Source: Flemingiibacterium sp045634005 (GTDB lineage Bacteria > Bacillota > Clostridia > Oscillospirales > CAG-272). Taken from it: a stretch of DNA of 24,302 nt. This document shows, piece after piece, positions 6,171 through 14,352 of this stretch. The notes under the pieces are model-generated. The model saw only the letters and a list, made by a program, of their open reading frames with translations, made no database searches and was not told the DNA's origin. The position numbers and the translations under genes were made by a program. The DNA is taken from assembly GCA_045634005.1 (NCBI GenBank), contig JAZQZL010000012.1, forward strand, positions 1 through 24,302. Direction: 5' to 3'. Numbering within the stretch: the first letter of the stretch is position 1; each line of letters begins with the position of its first letter.

Positions 6171-7370
6171 TTACTGCGCCGCGCTGTTTAATACCTCTAC
6201 AGCCTTCTGAAGCTGTGTATCCATATCGTCGGTAAGCTTGTAGAAATTAACGCTTGCTGCGCTCTCGCTCATCTCACAGGGATAATCGGGGATAACTCCG
6301 ACACCCTCGTAGCAGTCGGAAAACGGCGGATAGTACATATACGTCGATATGCCGAACGCCGTGCCGTCGGATAGGGTTACGATCTCCTGCATAGTTCCCT
6401 TGCCGTACGTTACCGTACCGATAAGCGGCGCCCTGTCGTAATCCTGAAGCGCCGCGGCGAAAAGCTCGCCGGCACTTGCCGTGGACTCGTTTATAAGAAC
6501 CGCCATAGGTATATCAAGATAAGTCGCGTTCGAATACTCCGCGCTCATATTACCTGCCTTGTCGCAAACGCGAATGATCGGTCCCTCGGGCAAGAGATAA
6601 TCGAGTATCTCACAGATTGCGGTAAGCTGTCCGCCGGGATTGTAGCGCACGTCGAAGATAAGGCGTGTCGCGCCGCCGTCCATCAGATCCTTTACAGCCG
6701 CCTTGAACTGCTGTGGCGTGCCGAGATCAAACTCGAGTATATGGATAACTCCGACAGTCGGATCGGATTCAAGAAAACGGCTCATTACCGTGGATTCGTT
6801 GATATATCCACGCGTGATATCAAAATCGATATACTCGCCGTCGCGGTACACGGTGAACACAGCGTTCGTTCCCGCCGTACCCTGAAGCTTGCTTACAGCC
6901 TCGGTGTATCCGAGTGCGGCAACCTCCTCGTCGCCGACCATTACGATGTAGTCGCCCGGCTCAACGCCCGCTCCCATCGCCGGCGAATCGGGCATTACGT
7001 TTATTACCTCAATAAGACCGTCTGCCCATATGACGCGTATTCCGATGCCCTGCATCTCCGCGTTGGTATCCTCTACCCAGAGAGCGAAGTCCTCTTTATC
7101 GAGGTAGTAGGCGTATTTGTCGCCCGTACCTGCGATATAGCCGTGTATGATGTAGTCGGAAATCTCCTGATCGTCAAGCTCACCGATATAATACTCGCGG
7201 TAAAACGCATCAACGTCAGCGAGCTTCTTGTACGCGTCCATCGTACCGGTAAGATTCTCGATTGAGGTTTCATATTTGTTGTAAAGTGCGACGAAGGTTA
7301 TCTGAAAGGTAAGCACCGCCGCAAGCAGCATGAGCGCTATCGTCATGCCTATCGAAATCTTTTTGGACAT
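6171..7370 (-). CDS. S41 family C-terminal processing protease (CtpA/CtpB type)
   Basis: These serine proteases cut exposed C-termini of extracytoplasmic proteins and in several bacteria control cell-wall hydrolases. The protein has 399 residues. A single N-terminal membrane anchor (about 9-30) puts the enzyme outside the membrane. A PDZ domain spans about 100-175 (GIGIRVIWADGLIEVINV, then AGVEPGDYIVMVG). The S41 core carries the nucleophile in NESTASAGEL (Ser299) and the general-base lysine in TYGKG (Lys324); the spacing of 25 matches the Ser/Lys dyad of the family, so it should be active. It is the last gene of the ftsE-ftsX-M23-S41 run, 23 bp after the M23 gene, so a peptidoglycan hydrolase or its partner is a plausible substrate. 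Confidence 0.93.
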   Translation of the reverse strand: MSKKISIGMTIALMLLAAVLTFQITFVALYNKYETSIENLTGTMDAYKKLADVDAFYREYYIGELDDQEISDYIIHGYIAGTGDKYAYYLDKEDFALWVEDTNAEMQGIGIRVIWADGLIEVINVMPDSPAMGAGVEPGDYIVMVGDEEVAALGYTEAVSKLQGTAGTNAVFTVYRDGEYIDFDITRGYINESTVMSRFLESDPTVGVIHILEFDLGTPQQFKAAVKDLMDGGATRLIFDVRYNPGGQLTAICEILDYLLPEGPIIRVCDKAGNMSAEYSNATYLDIPMAVLINESTASAGELFAAALQDYDRAPLIGTVTYGKGTMQEIVTLSDGTAFGISTYMYYPPFSDCYEGVGVIPDYPCEMSESAASVNFYKLTDDMDTQLQKAVEVLNSAAQ

Positions 7371-7393
7371 TTCAAATCTCCGTTGTTTGTGCT

Positions 7394-8608
7394 TTATTTA
7401 TAGAATTTCATCGGGTCGGTATGCGCGCTGTTCTCGTACAGCGAGAAATGCAGGTGGTTACCCGTAGAGCTTCCCGTCGAGCCGACCTGCGCTATGACCT
7501 GACCGCGCGTTACCTTATCACCGACCGATACGAGCAGCTTCGAGCAGTGCGCGTAAAGCGTTGCGTATCCGCCGCCGTGGTCGATCATTATGTAGTTGCC
7601 GTAACTCCAATGTGAGGTAGCGATAGTGACCTTACCCGAGTTTGCAGCGTAGATGCTTGTGCCGTAAGCGGCAGGAAGGTCAATTCCGTTGTGGAACTCC
7701 CATCTGCCCGTGATAGGACTCGTACGTCCGCCGTAAACGGAGGAGATGCGAGTGTAGCTCGTCGGCAAGGGCCATAAGAACGTACCGCCGACGTACTTGG
7801 AGTTTTCTCTTTCCTGAAGCTCCTTAAGGTATGCCTGGAGAGTTGCCTGAAGCTTCTGCTCCTCCTCGTCTATCTTCTCAAGCATCGCCTTATAAAGCGC
7901 CTGATTACTCTGAAGCTTGTTAAGGTAGCTTGCAGCCTCTGTCTTTTTCTTTTCGAGCGCCGCCTCGTCAGCCTTAAGTGACGCGAGGTATTCCTCCTGC
8001 GCCGCCTTCTTGGTCTGATAATCGGTTCGTGCGCCCTCGAGCTCGTGCTTCTCCGCCTTGAGCTGATCCATTACCGTCGTATCGTAATCAAGCATCGCGC
8101 CGATTCGGTCGACACGCGAGAGGAAATCCGCGAGGCTAGTCGCACCGAAAAGCATCTGAATATAGCTTATCTGCCCATCCTCGTGGGTAACGCGAAGTCG
8201 CTGTTTAAAAAGCTCGTACTTTTTAGCATATGCGTCCTCACGCTCGGATATTTCTCCGTTTTTCTGTTCTATGTTGGCATTAAGCTCTGCGATAAGCTCT
8301 GTTGTAAGCTCAACCTTCTGAATTAGGATATTCATTTCGGAGTCAAGGCGCTGCTTTTCCGCAATAGCCTTGGAGATATCATCCTTCGCATCGGTTATCT
8401 GCGACTGCAGGCTTGCCATTTGCTGATTAAGCGCCTTTATCTTATCCTCAAGCTCGCGTGATTTCGCATCCGAAACGGCCGCCGACACAGGCTCACCCGC
8501 GGTAGGAAGTGTAAACGCGACGCATACAAGGCACAGCACGAGTGCGCTTATACGAAGAATATTTTTTCTGACGGAACTCAAAGCGGTCGATCTTATAGCC
8601 TTTTGCAT
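7394..8608 (-). CDS. Coiled-coil M23 peptidoglycan hydrolase (PcsB/EnvC-like FtsEX partner)
   Basis: The 404-residue protein begins with a basic stretch and a hydrophobic segment (about 20-40) ending in AGEPVSA, consistent with a signal peptide or anchor. Residues about 47-270 are heptad-rich coiled coil. The C-terminal M23 (LytM) domain has zinc ligands H306 and D310 (HNGID) and H387, with catalytic histidines H354 (YAH) and H385 (HLH). All key residues are present, so an active endopeptidase that cuts peptidoglycan cross-links is expected, unlike EnvC, whose LytM domain is degenerate. A coiled coil encoded directly after ftsX is the layout of FtsEX-controlled hydrolases and activators (PcsB, CwlO, EnvC), which bind the FtsX outer loop. 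This assignment of partner is inferred from architecture and position. Confidence 0.92.
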   Translation of the reverse strand: MQKAIRSTALSSVRKNILRISALVLCLVCVAFTLPTAGEPVSAAVSDAKSRELEDKIKALNQQMASLQSQITDAKDDISKAIAEKQRLDSEMNILIQKVELTTELIAELNANIEQKNGEISEREDAYAKKYELFKQRLRVTHEDGQISYIQMLFGATSLADFLSRVDRIGAMLDYDTTVMDQLKAEKHELEGARTDYQTKKAAQEEYLASLKADEAALEKKKTEAASYLNKLQSNQALYKAMLEKIDEEEQKLQATLQAYLKELQERENSKYVGGTFLWPLPTSYTRISSVYGGRTSPITGRWEFHNGIDLPAAYGTSIYAANSGKVTIATSHWSYGNYIMIDHGGGYATLYAHCSKLLVSVGDKVTRGQVIAQVGSTGSSTGNHLHFSLYENSAHTDPMKFYK

Positions 8609-8632
8609 TTTTGACCTCCTTTGCCCTGATTC

Positions 8633-9532
8633 TTACGCGGTAAGATGCTTTCTGGTGGAAATGGTACTTCCGATGATGCCCGTAAGCACACCGATTCCGA
8701 GGAATGCAAGCGCTGCGAGCGGCCACACCTCACCGAACGGGATCACCTCGATAAATGCGAGGCTGCCTGCCATCATAGAGATAACGTAGCCATAGACGTA
8801 CCACTGAATAAAGAATGCGATAACGCTTGAGATGATACCGATTATAATGCCCTCGAAAACGAACGGCAGCATAATAAACCACTCGGTCGCGCCGACGTAT
8901 CTCATAATGGATATCTCCGCGCGGCGGGAATGCACCGCAAGCTTGATCGTGTTGATGATAACGAATATCGAAACTGCGAACAGTATAACCATAAACCATA
9001 CAAGAACAAGCGAGATGCCGCTCTTAACGTCCTCTATTGCCATAGCAAGGTCGAGTCGGTTGTTCTTGTTCGCAACGCCGTCAATTCTGCCTATCGCATA
9101 GTCGAGGTCGGCAACCTTCGCGTTGTCAAGATAGGTTACAACAACAGAGTGTCTGAGAGGATTATCGCCCTCAAGAGATGCAAACAGCTCAGGATAGTCG
9201 GTATACTTTCCTTTTTCCTCAGCAAGCGCATCGTCGCGGTGAACAAAATACGTTTTATCTTCGCTCTTGTCCACGTTATCAAGCGCTTTGATCTGTTCGA
9301 AAATCGCGAGAGCCTCCTCGTCGGTCTTATTCTCGTCTATAAATACAACGATCTGATTAAGAAGTCCGAGATTTTCAAGGTTTTTGTTGATGTTAAGGAT
9401 AAGAAGTGCGAAGCTTCCAATAACGACAAGGCAGCTCATAAGCACGGTTATCGATGCAATACTCATTATGCCGTTGCGCCAAAGTCCCTTGAAGCTCTGT
9501 CCAAGGAAGTAAGAAAGTCTGTATCTTTTCAT
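8633..9532 (-). CDS. ftsX: Cell division ABC transporter permease FtsX
   Basis: FtsX is the membrane half of FtsEX, which does not transport a substrate but uses ATP hydrolysis to switch on cell-wall hydrolases at the septum. The 299-residue protein has the family layout: a cytoplasmic N-terminus (KRYRLSYFLGQSFKGLWRN), TM1 about 22-46, a large outer loop about 47-170, TM2 about 172-199, TM3 about 218-247 and TM4 about 270-292. RRAEISIMRYVGAT, the cytoplasmic coupling helix that contacts FtsE, is clear between TM2 and TM3. Its start overlaps the ftsE stop (ATGA type), indicating translational coupling, and the M23 gene begins 24 bp downstream. Confidence 0.95.
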   Translation of the reverse strand: MKRYRLSYFLGQSFKGLWRNGIMSIASITVLMSCLVVIGSFALLILNINKNLENLGLLNQIVVFIDENKTDEEALAIFEQIKALDNVDKSEDKTYFVHRDDALAEEKGKYTDYPELFASLEGDNPLRHSVVVTYLDNAKVADLDYAIGRIDGVANKNNRLDLAMAIEDVKSGISLVLVWFMVILFAVSIFVIINTIKLAVHSRRAEISIMRYVGATEWFIMLPFVFEGIIIGIISSVIAFFIQWYVYGYVISMMAGSLAFIEVIPFGEVWPLAALAFLGIGVLTGIIGSTISTRKHLTA

Positions 9533-10242
9533 ACCTTCATACCTCCTATCTCGTCGCTTACGACCTTACCGTCTTTTATTTTGATCACTCGCTGCTGGAA
9601 ATAATCAACGAGATCCTTTTCGTGAGTAACTACGATGACAGTCTTGCCACGATTATGTATCTTAATGAGCAGATTCATTATCTCAAGGCTCATTTTCGGG
9701 TCGATATTACCCGTAGGCTCGTCCGCGATGATTATCTGCGGATTGTTAGCGAGTGCGCGTGCAAGCGCAACGCGCTGTTGCTCACCGCCCGAGAGCTGAT
9801 TCGGATAGCAGTTACACTTATCCGTGAGGTTTACTATATTGAGTATCGCGGGAACACGGCGCTTTATAACGCGTCTTGGCTCACCTACGACGTTCATCGC
9901 AAACGCAACGTTCTCGAATACGGTCATATTCGGGAAAAGTCTGAAATCCTGGAATACCACGCCAAGCTCACGGCGATAGTACGGTATCTTAAAATTAGAT
10001 ATAGTGGAAAGGTCGTAAGCAACCGACTGCTTCTTTTCGCCGACTTCTCTGTCTGCGCGGACGATAAGGCTTCCGCTTGTCGCCTTTTCCTCGCGAAGAA
10101 GGAGCTTCATAAGCGTGGTCTTGCCCGCACCCGACTCGCCGACGATGAATACGAACTCTCCGTCATTGATGCGAAGATTGATGCCGTCAAGCGCGACGGT
10201 GCCGTTGGGATATACTTTTTTTACATCTCTAAATTCAATCAT
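9529..10242 (-). CDS. ftsE: Cell division ATP-binding protein FtsE
   Basis: FtsE is the cytoplasmic ATPase that drives FtsX. The 237 residues contain all ABC motifs: Walker A GESGAGKT (35-42), Q-loop VVFQDF (Q98), signature LSGGEQQR (150-157), Walker B IIIADE (170-175) and the switch histidine H207. Between Walker A and the Q-loop there are about 12 more residues than I recall for E. coli FtsE (around 65-80, REVGEKKQSVAYDLST). GGAG precedes the ATG. It is the first gene of the division operon and overlaps ftsX by four bases. Confidence 0.95.
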   Translation of the reverse strand: MIEFRDVKKVYPNGTVALDGINLRINDGEFVFIVGESGAGKTTLMKLLLREEKATSGSLIVRADREVGEKKQSVAYDLSTISNFKIPYYRRELGVVFQDFRLFPNMTVFENVAFAMNVVGEPRRVIKRRVPAILNIVNLTDKCNCYPNQLSGGEQQRVALARALANNPQIIIADEPTGNIDPKMSLEIMNLLIKIHNRGKTVIVVTHEKDLVDYFQQRVIKIKDGKVVSDEIGGMKV

Positions 10243-10273
10243 TCGTAAGGTTTCTCCGTTTTTCGTTTATTTG

Positions 10274-10301
10274 TATATACAAGCTCGCGTAGCACAGCCA
10301 A
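10274..10301 (-). promoter_or_regulatory. Putative promoter of the ftsEX operon
   Basis: Leftward TTGGCT (10296-10301), 16 bp, TATATA (10274-10279); TATACA at 10272-10277 with 18 bp is an alternative. Only moderate agreement with the consensus. Confidence 0.4.
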
Positions 10302-10354
10302 CATTTGTGCAATACACACCAAATTTTCGGCTATTTTCTCATTTAACGCACAGT

Positions 10355-10387
10355 CCGTCCGCCAATCGTCAATAGATTAGCGGACGG
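10355..10387. repeat. Inverted repeat after the PucR-type regulator gene
   Basis: CCGTCCGC (10355-10362) and GCGGACGG (10380-10387) match perfectly, and AATC/GATT extends the stem inward past one mismatch. It sits 15 bp after the regulator stop. The leftward side has no T-run, so it may be a weak terminator or an mRNA-stabilising 3' hairpin. Confidence 0.5.
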
Positions 10388-10401
10388 ATATCTGGTTATT
10401 G

Positions 10402-11487
10402 TCAAAACTTAACGGGTTTAGAGGTAAGATATTTCTTAACCATAAGCGCTACCTTAAAGGTGATAGCGTGCTCAAACTCACGAAGGTCAAGGCCTGTGAG
10501 CTTTCTGATTTTCTCAAGACGGTAAACAAGCGTGTTTCTGTGAACGAACAGCTTGCGGGAGGTTTCGGAAACGTTCAAGTTGTTCTCGAAGAAGCACTGA
10601 ATTGTCATCAGCGTCTCGCGGTCGAGTGACTCGAGCGAGCCCTTCTTGAATACCTCCTGAAGGAACATCTCGCAAAGGGTGGTAGGCAGCTGATAGATAA
10701 GTCTGCCAATACCGAGGTTCTCGTAGCTGATGATGTTCTTCTCGGTGTCGAATACCTTGCCTACCTCAATTGCAACCTGCGCTTCCTTGAAGGAGCGTGC
10801 AAGATCCTTGATGTTCTCAACTGCGGTACCGATACCGATCGTAACCTTTGCGTAAAACTCGCTCGAAAGAGTATCGGAGATGCTCTTTGCGGTCTTTTCG
10901 ATCTCACGGGTATCGTGTCCGTTCTTAACTTCCTTAACGAGTACGATATCGTGCTCGCTTACGCTGATAACGTAATCCTTGTTCTTGTCGGGGAACATAT
11001 TCTGTACCATATCGAACGGTACGACGTCGCTCTTGCCGTAGAACTTTATGAGTATTACCACTCGGCTGACATCAGAGCTGAAGTGTAGCTCCTTGCTCTT
11101 TAAGTAGATGTCGCTCGGCAGTATATTGTCGAGGATAATGTTCTTGATGAACGAGCCCTTGTCGAGCTTTTCATCGTAAAGATTCTTGATATTGGCAAGC
11201 GATACGGAAAGTATCATAGAAAGCTTTTCAGCCATCTTGTCCTCGCCCTCAACGAATACGATGTACTCGCTCTTTGCGCCCTGACCAATCTGTCTGTATG
11301 TATAACCGCCGGTAGTAATAGCCTCGGAGGTATATGCAAGCTCATCGCGTATTCCCTGCGCGCTCTCTCCAATTTTTACAAGCTCACTGCAGGAAATAAT
11401 TACGCCATTCTCGTCTATAACACCGATAACCCGATCCACAGCATCCTTCATCTGATGAATAATACCTTGGAAAAATCTGTTTGACAT
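10402..11487 (-). CDS. PucR/CdaR-family transcriptional regulator
   Basis: The ATG at 11485-11487 is chosen for AAAGGAG eight bases upstream; an in-frame ATG nine codons earlier has none. The product is 361 residues. The N-terminus (about 8-125: IIHQMKDAVDRVIGVIDENG, then GYTYRQIGQGAKSEYIVFV) resembles the sugar-diacid recognition domain of CdaR-type proteins. The middle looks like the degenerate GGDEF-like region of this family. The C-terminal helix-turn-helix (about 292-352: LNVSETSRKLFVHRNTLVYRL) is the PucR signature. The family activates catabolic genes; the ligand here is unknown. It has a promoter of its own and lies downstream of rsmE and a membrane protein gene, so target genes are not evident from context. 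Confidence 0.85.
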   Translation of the reverse strand: MSNRFFQGIIHQMKDAVDRVIGVIDENGVIISCSELVKIGESAQGIRDELAYTSEAITTGGYTYRQIGQGAKSEYIVFVEGEDKMAEKLSMILSVSLANIKNLYDEKLDKGSFIKNIILDNILPSDIYLKSKELHFSSDVSRVVILIKFYGKSDVVPFDMVQNMFPDKNKDYVISVSEHDIVLVKEVKNGHDTREIEKTAKSISDTLSSEFYAKVTIGIGTAVENIKDLARSFKEAQVAIEVGKVFDTEKNIISYENLGIGRLIYQLPTTLCEMFLQEVFKKGSLESLDRETLMTIQCFFENNLNVSETSRKLFVHRNTLVYRLEKIRKLTGLDLREFEHAITFKVALMVKKYLTSKPVKF

Positions 11488-11536
11488 ATGGGCGGCTCCT
11501 TTCAACATTAACAAAAATTGTATAGTCTTTATGTAT

Positions 11537-11565
11537 AGTTTACACTAAGATTTTGCTTTTTTCAA
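11537..11565 (-). promoter_or_regulatory. Putative promoter of the PucR-type regulator
   Basis: Leftward TTGAAA (11560-11565), 17 bp, TAAACT (11537-11542), in an AT-rich 105-bp gap; the leader is about 40 nt. Confidence 0.45.
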
Positions 11566-11592
11566 TAGTTTTCGCGAATTTTAATTAAAAAT

Positions 11593-12372
11593 TCACATCA
11601 TTTTGAATATGCCGATTACAGTTACCGCGAAATAAACCGCGAGAAGCACGTAGACAGCGATGGAGATGCCTGCAGGATAAACAAGCGCACACACCACACC
11701 TGCGAGTGCGATAAGTGCCGAAACAATGAGAGCGGTAGCGATTCTCTTCTTCGCGAACTTAACACCGAGAACGGTGACGCCCTTCTTCTTTGTAAAGATA
11801 AGCACAGCAATCACGATCATAAGCACGGGGACCGCGAAGGCAACCGCCTTTGCTACGTTTATGATAATATCGCCGATAGCGAAGTAGGACTGCTCGAAGA
11901 TCGAGGGTGCCAGAAGCAGAAGCGAAATGTAAGCAGCCGCCACAAGCGCCGAGTATCCGAAGAAGCCCGAGCCCTCAACGTTGTAAACGATATACACAAC
12001 AGCGAGTGCGATAAGAGCACTGATAACGATCTGCGCACTCATATAGAGGTAGAACGCAGCACAAAGCGCGAACAGTGCCGCCGCATTACCGAATATACCG
12101 GTGCTGGTCACTATTTTGTCCGTTTCGTCAACACGCTTTATGCGCATCACGGAAAAATACAGTGCGGAAAGTCCGAAAAGCACGCCCGTCACCGTGAGAG
12201 CCAGAGGCATTACCTTCGAAAGGACGTAAAGCGCATTGTTGCCGGCCGTTATAGCCAAGAACAGCGCTACTATAACAAGCAGAAATTCAATCATCAAGCG
12301 ATAGGACTTAATATCCTCCTGACGCTTTGCAGCCGCCTTTGCAGCCTTCTTCTCTTTAAGATTAGTTTTCAC
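11593..12372 (-). CDS. Polytopic membrane protein of unknown function
   Basis: A GTG at 12370-12372 with GGAGG nine bases upstream starts a 259-residue protein. A lysine/alanine-rich cytoplasmic head (residues 1-24) is followed by about seven or eight hydrophobic segments separated by very short loops; KKKGVTVLGVKFAKKR (about 193-210) is the one clearly basic loop. There is no charged residue pattern or motif of a known transporter. It lies 39 bp after the rsmE stop and is probably co-transcribed with it. I do not recognise a family. A structural or stress-related membrane protein is possible but not shown. Confidence 0.75.
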   Translation of the reverse strand: MKTNLKEKKAAKAAAKRQEDIKSYRLMIEFLLVIVALFLAITAGNNALYVLSKVMPLALTVTGVLFGLSALYFSVMRIKRVDETDKIVTSTGIFGNAAALFALCAAFYLYMSAQIVISALIALAVVYIVYNVEGSGFFGYSALVAAAYISLLLLAPSIFEQSYFAIGDIIINVAKAVAFAVPVLMIVIAVLIFTKKKGVTVLGVKFAKKRIATALIVSALIALAGVVCALVYPAGISIAVYVLLAVYFAVTVIGIFKMM

Positions 12373-12411
12373 TGTTCATATCCTCCGTTGCGTGAATCGC
12401 CACGCCGCAAT

Positions 12412-13164
12412 TTAAAGTTCAAAATTATAGGTAAGACACGCGAGCGCGAAGCTCGGTGCGGTTTCACATCTGAGAATTCGCCTGCCAAGACCGCATATAT
12501 CACAGCCGGCAGCCCTCGCCGCCTCGACTTCCCTCAGGGAAAATCCGCCCTCGGAGCCGATTATCACCGAAATACTTCCGGGAATATTGCCCTCGGGATA
12601 CTTCTCTGTCAGAAGCTCGCGCAGTGACACAGCCCCGTCACCCTCGTAAAAGAAGAGGACGAGCTCGCTCTCTATGGCATCCTTCAGCATTTCGCCGAAT
12701 GACACCGTCGATTTAACAGTCGGCACGCATCCGCGTCCGCACTGCTTGGCAGCCTCAAGCGCGATACGGCATCGCCGCTCAAGCTTTTTGGCTTCTTTTT
12801 TTGCGTCGCCGTCTGCCCTTGCCACGCACCGCTCCGACTCAAACGGAACGATAACGTGCGCGCCCGTTTCGACCGATTTCTGAATTATGGTATCAAGCTT
12901 GTCCGACTTTGGCAAAGCCTGATAAAGCCTTACAGTATAAGGTGGCTCGGTGTCCGAAGCCTTCGACGAGATGACCCTCGCCGTGACGCGGTCAGGCTCA
13001 AAGCCTACAAGCTCACAGTCATATTCGGTTTTCTGCATATCGCACACGGTGATATGCTCGCCAACACGCATACGCAATGAACGCGAAATATGAGCAGCGT
13101 CGTCACCCGTGACGGTAACTACGCCGTCAACGATGCTTGAAGCCTGCAGAAAAAAACGCGGCAT
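12412..13164 (-). CDS. rsmE: 16S rRNA (uracil1498-N3)-methyltransferase RsmE
   Basis: RsmE methylates N3 of U1498 of 16S rRNA in the decoding region, using S-adenosylmethionine. The 250-residue protein has the family order: an N-terminal PUA-like RNA-binding domain (about 1-70) and a C-terminal SPOUT methyltransferase with the knot motifs IIGSEGGFS (201-209) and LGRRILRCETA (226-236). QCGR at 141-144 corresponds to the family Q-x-x-R segment. The ATG has GAGG upstream and the MPRFF start is usual. It has an excellent promoter (13238-13266), separate from the heat-shock operon and prmA; the prmA-rsmE order is common in Firmicutes. Confidence 0.95.
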   Translation of the reverse strand: MPRFFLQASSIVDGVVTVTGDDAAHISRSLRMRVGEHITVCDMQKTEYDCELVGFEPDRVTARVISSKASDTEPPYTVRLYQALPKSDKLDTIIQKSVETGAHVIVPFESERCVARADGDAKKEAKKLERRCRIALEAAKQCGRGCVPTVKSTVSFGEMLKDAIESELVLFFYEGDGAVSLRELLTEKYPEGNIPGSISVIIGSEGGFSLREVEAARAAGCDICGLGRRILRCETAPSFALACLTYNFEL

Positions 13165-13237
13165 CTTGACCTCACAACCGTCGGAATTATCAAAATTGAC
13201 ACACTTTTGGTGCCTAATTGCCCCGACTATATTGTAT

Positions 13238-13266
13238 ATTATACTACACTTTCGTCATTTTGTCAA
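13238..13266 (-). promoter_or_regulatory. Consensus promoter of rsmE
   Basis: Leftward TTGACA (13261-13266), exactly 17 bp, TATAAT (13238-13243): identical to the vegetative sigma consensus in both boxes. The leader to the rsmE ATG is about 65 nt. Confidence 0.85.
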
Positions 13267-13334
13267 ATATTTTAGCGAATTTTTTTACATATTTTTTTGT
13301 CTTTTTCGAAAAAAAGTCGCATTTTTACCAAAAA

Positions 13335-14255
13335 TTACAACTTTTTGTAGACCATTGCCACCCAATCACTCTCCATAGCCTCTTCAACAAGCTCAAAGCC
13401 GTGAGCTGTCATAGCCTCGCGAACGCCTTCTGCATAGCGCTCGATGATACCGGATGTAATAAGGTAGGCACCCTTCTTGACATAATTACCAATATCGGGC
13501 GCCATACGTATGATGATGTCCGCAACAATATTGGCTACGGCAAAATCGTAAAGCCCGCCGGCAGTATCAACGGAAGCGAGAAGGTCGGACACACCGCAGG
13601 TGATATTTGTGCAATCGTTGTCCTTGCAGTTCTCCTCGGCAACGCGAACGGCAACGGGATCGATATCGTACGCGAAGCATTCGCCCGCGCCGAGCTTGGA
13701 AGCGCATATTGCGAGGATTCCGCTGCCCGTACCGACGTCGAGCATTCTCTGACCGGGAACGAGATATTTTTCAATAAGTCCGCAAACAAGTCGCGTGGTT
13801 TCATGGGTACCCGTACCGAACGCCATACCGGGATCCATACGGACGATTATATCGGTCGGCTTCGCGTCGTACTTTTCCCAAGCAGGAACAACGACGAGGC
13901 GCTCTCCGACACGGATCGGGTGGTAATACTTCTTCCAAGCGGTGGACCACTCCTCCTCGTCGACGCCAATGATCTCGATCTTCGCGTCGATACCCTCTGC
14001 CGCGAATCTCTCGCGAAGGAAGATGACGTAGTCGTTGTAGTTCTTCTCCTCGGACACGTAGATAGACACCGCGCCCTTCGACTTATCGGCGTTAAGGATA
14101 GACTCGTCGATAAGGTCGCCGTAGACGGTCTTAAGACCTGCTTCGATATCGCTGTAATCCTCTATCATAATTCCGTTATCAAGCATGCTCATAATAGCGG
14201 CGGTGCGCTCAATGTCGCTTACCGCAACGCCCACACGAAGTTGTGTCCAATCCAT
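13335..14255 (-). CDS. prmA: Ribosomal protein L11 methyltransferase PrmA
   Basis: PrmA trimethylates amino groups of ribosomal protein L11. The 306-residue protein has an N-terminal L11-recognition domain (about 1-110) and a Rossmann methyltransferase domain. The family signature DPGMAFGTGTHETT (141-154) and the S-adenosylmethionine loop MLDVGTGSGILAI (171-183) are intact; ANIVAD (241-246) replaces the more usual ANILA. AAAGGAG precedes the ATG. It lies after dnaJ, as in many Firmicutes, separated by about 100 bp that include two strong GC hairpins, so read-through from the heat-shock operon may be reduced. Confidence 0.95.
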   Translation of the reverse strand: MDWTQLRVGVAVSDIERTAAIMSMLDNGIMIEDYSDIEAGLKTVYGDLIDESILNADKSKGAVSIYVSEEKNYNDYVIFLRERFAAEGIDAKIEIIGVDEEEWSTAWKKYYHPIRVGERLVVVPAWEKYDAKPTDIIVRMDPGMAFGTGTHETTRLVCGLIEKYLVPGQRMLDVGTGSGILAICASKLGAGECFAYDIDPVAVRVAEENCKDNDCTNITCGVSDLLASVDTAGGLYDFAVANIVADIIIRMAPDIGNYVKKGAYLITSGIIERYAEGVREAMTAHGFELVEEAMESDWVAMVYKKL

Positions 14256-14296
14256 TGCTGTATCTCCTTTTATTTAATATGAAATAATATACAATT

Positions 14297-14348
14297 TGAC
14301 CTCGCGCGCTTTAGCGCGCGAGGTCATCCGGCACGCGCAACGCGCGTG
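14297..14348 (-). terminator. Tandem GC-rich hairpins after dnaJ
   Basis: A perfect 13-bp stem TGACCTCGCGCGC (14297-14309) / GCGCGCGAGGTCA (14314-14326) with loop TTTA, next to CACGCGC-aac-GCGCGTG (14332-14348). Both lie just past the dnaJ stop. The leftward flank is AAATTGTATATTATTT, AT-rich but not a clean T-run, so this is an attenuator or mRNA 3' end rather than a textbook terminator. Confidence 0.55.
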
Positions 14349-14352
14349 ATCT

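Noticed and set aside
10355..10387. Inverted repeat considered as a standard terminator for the PucR-type regulator
   Set aside because: No T-run on the leftward side; kept only as an inverted repeat.
13218..14282. A 354-codon rightward frame opposite prmA
   Set aside because: Antisense to a complete PrmA with intact motifs; its beginning lies in the AT-rich rsmE promoter.
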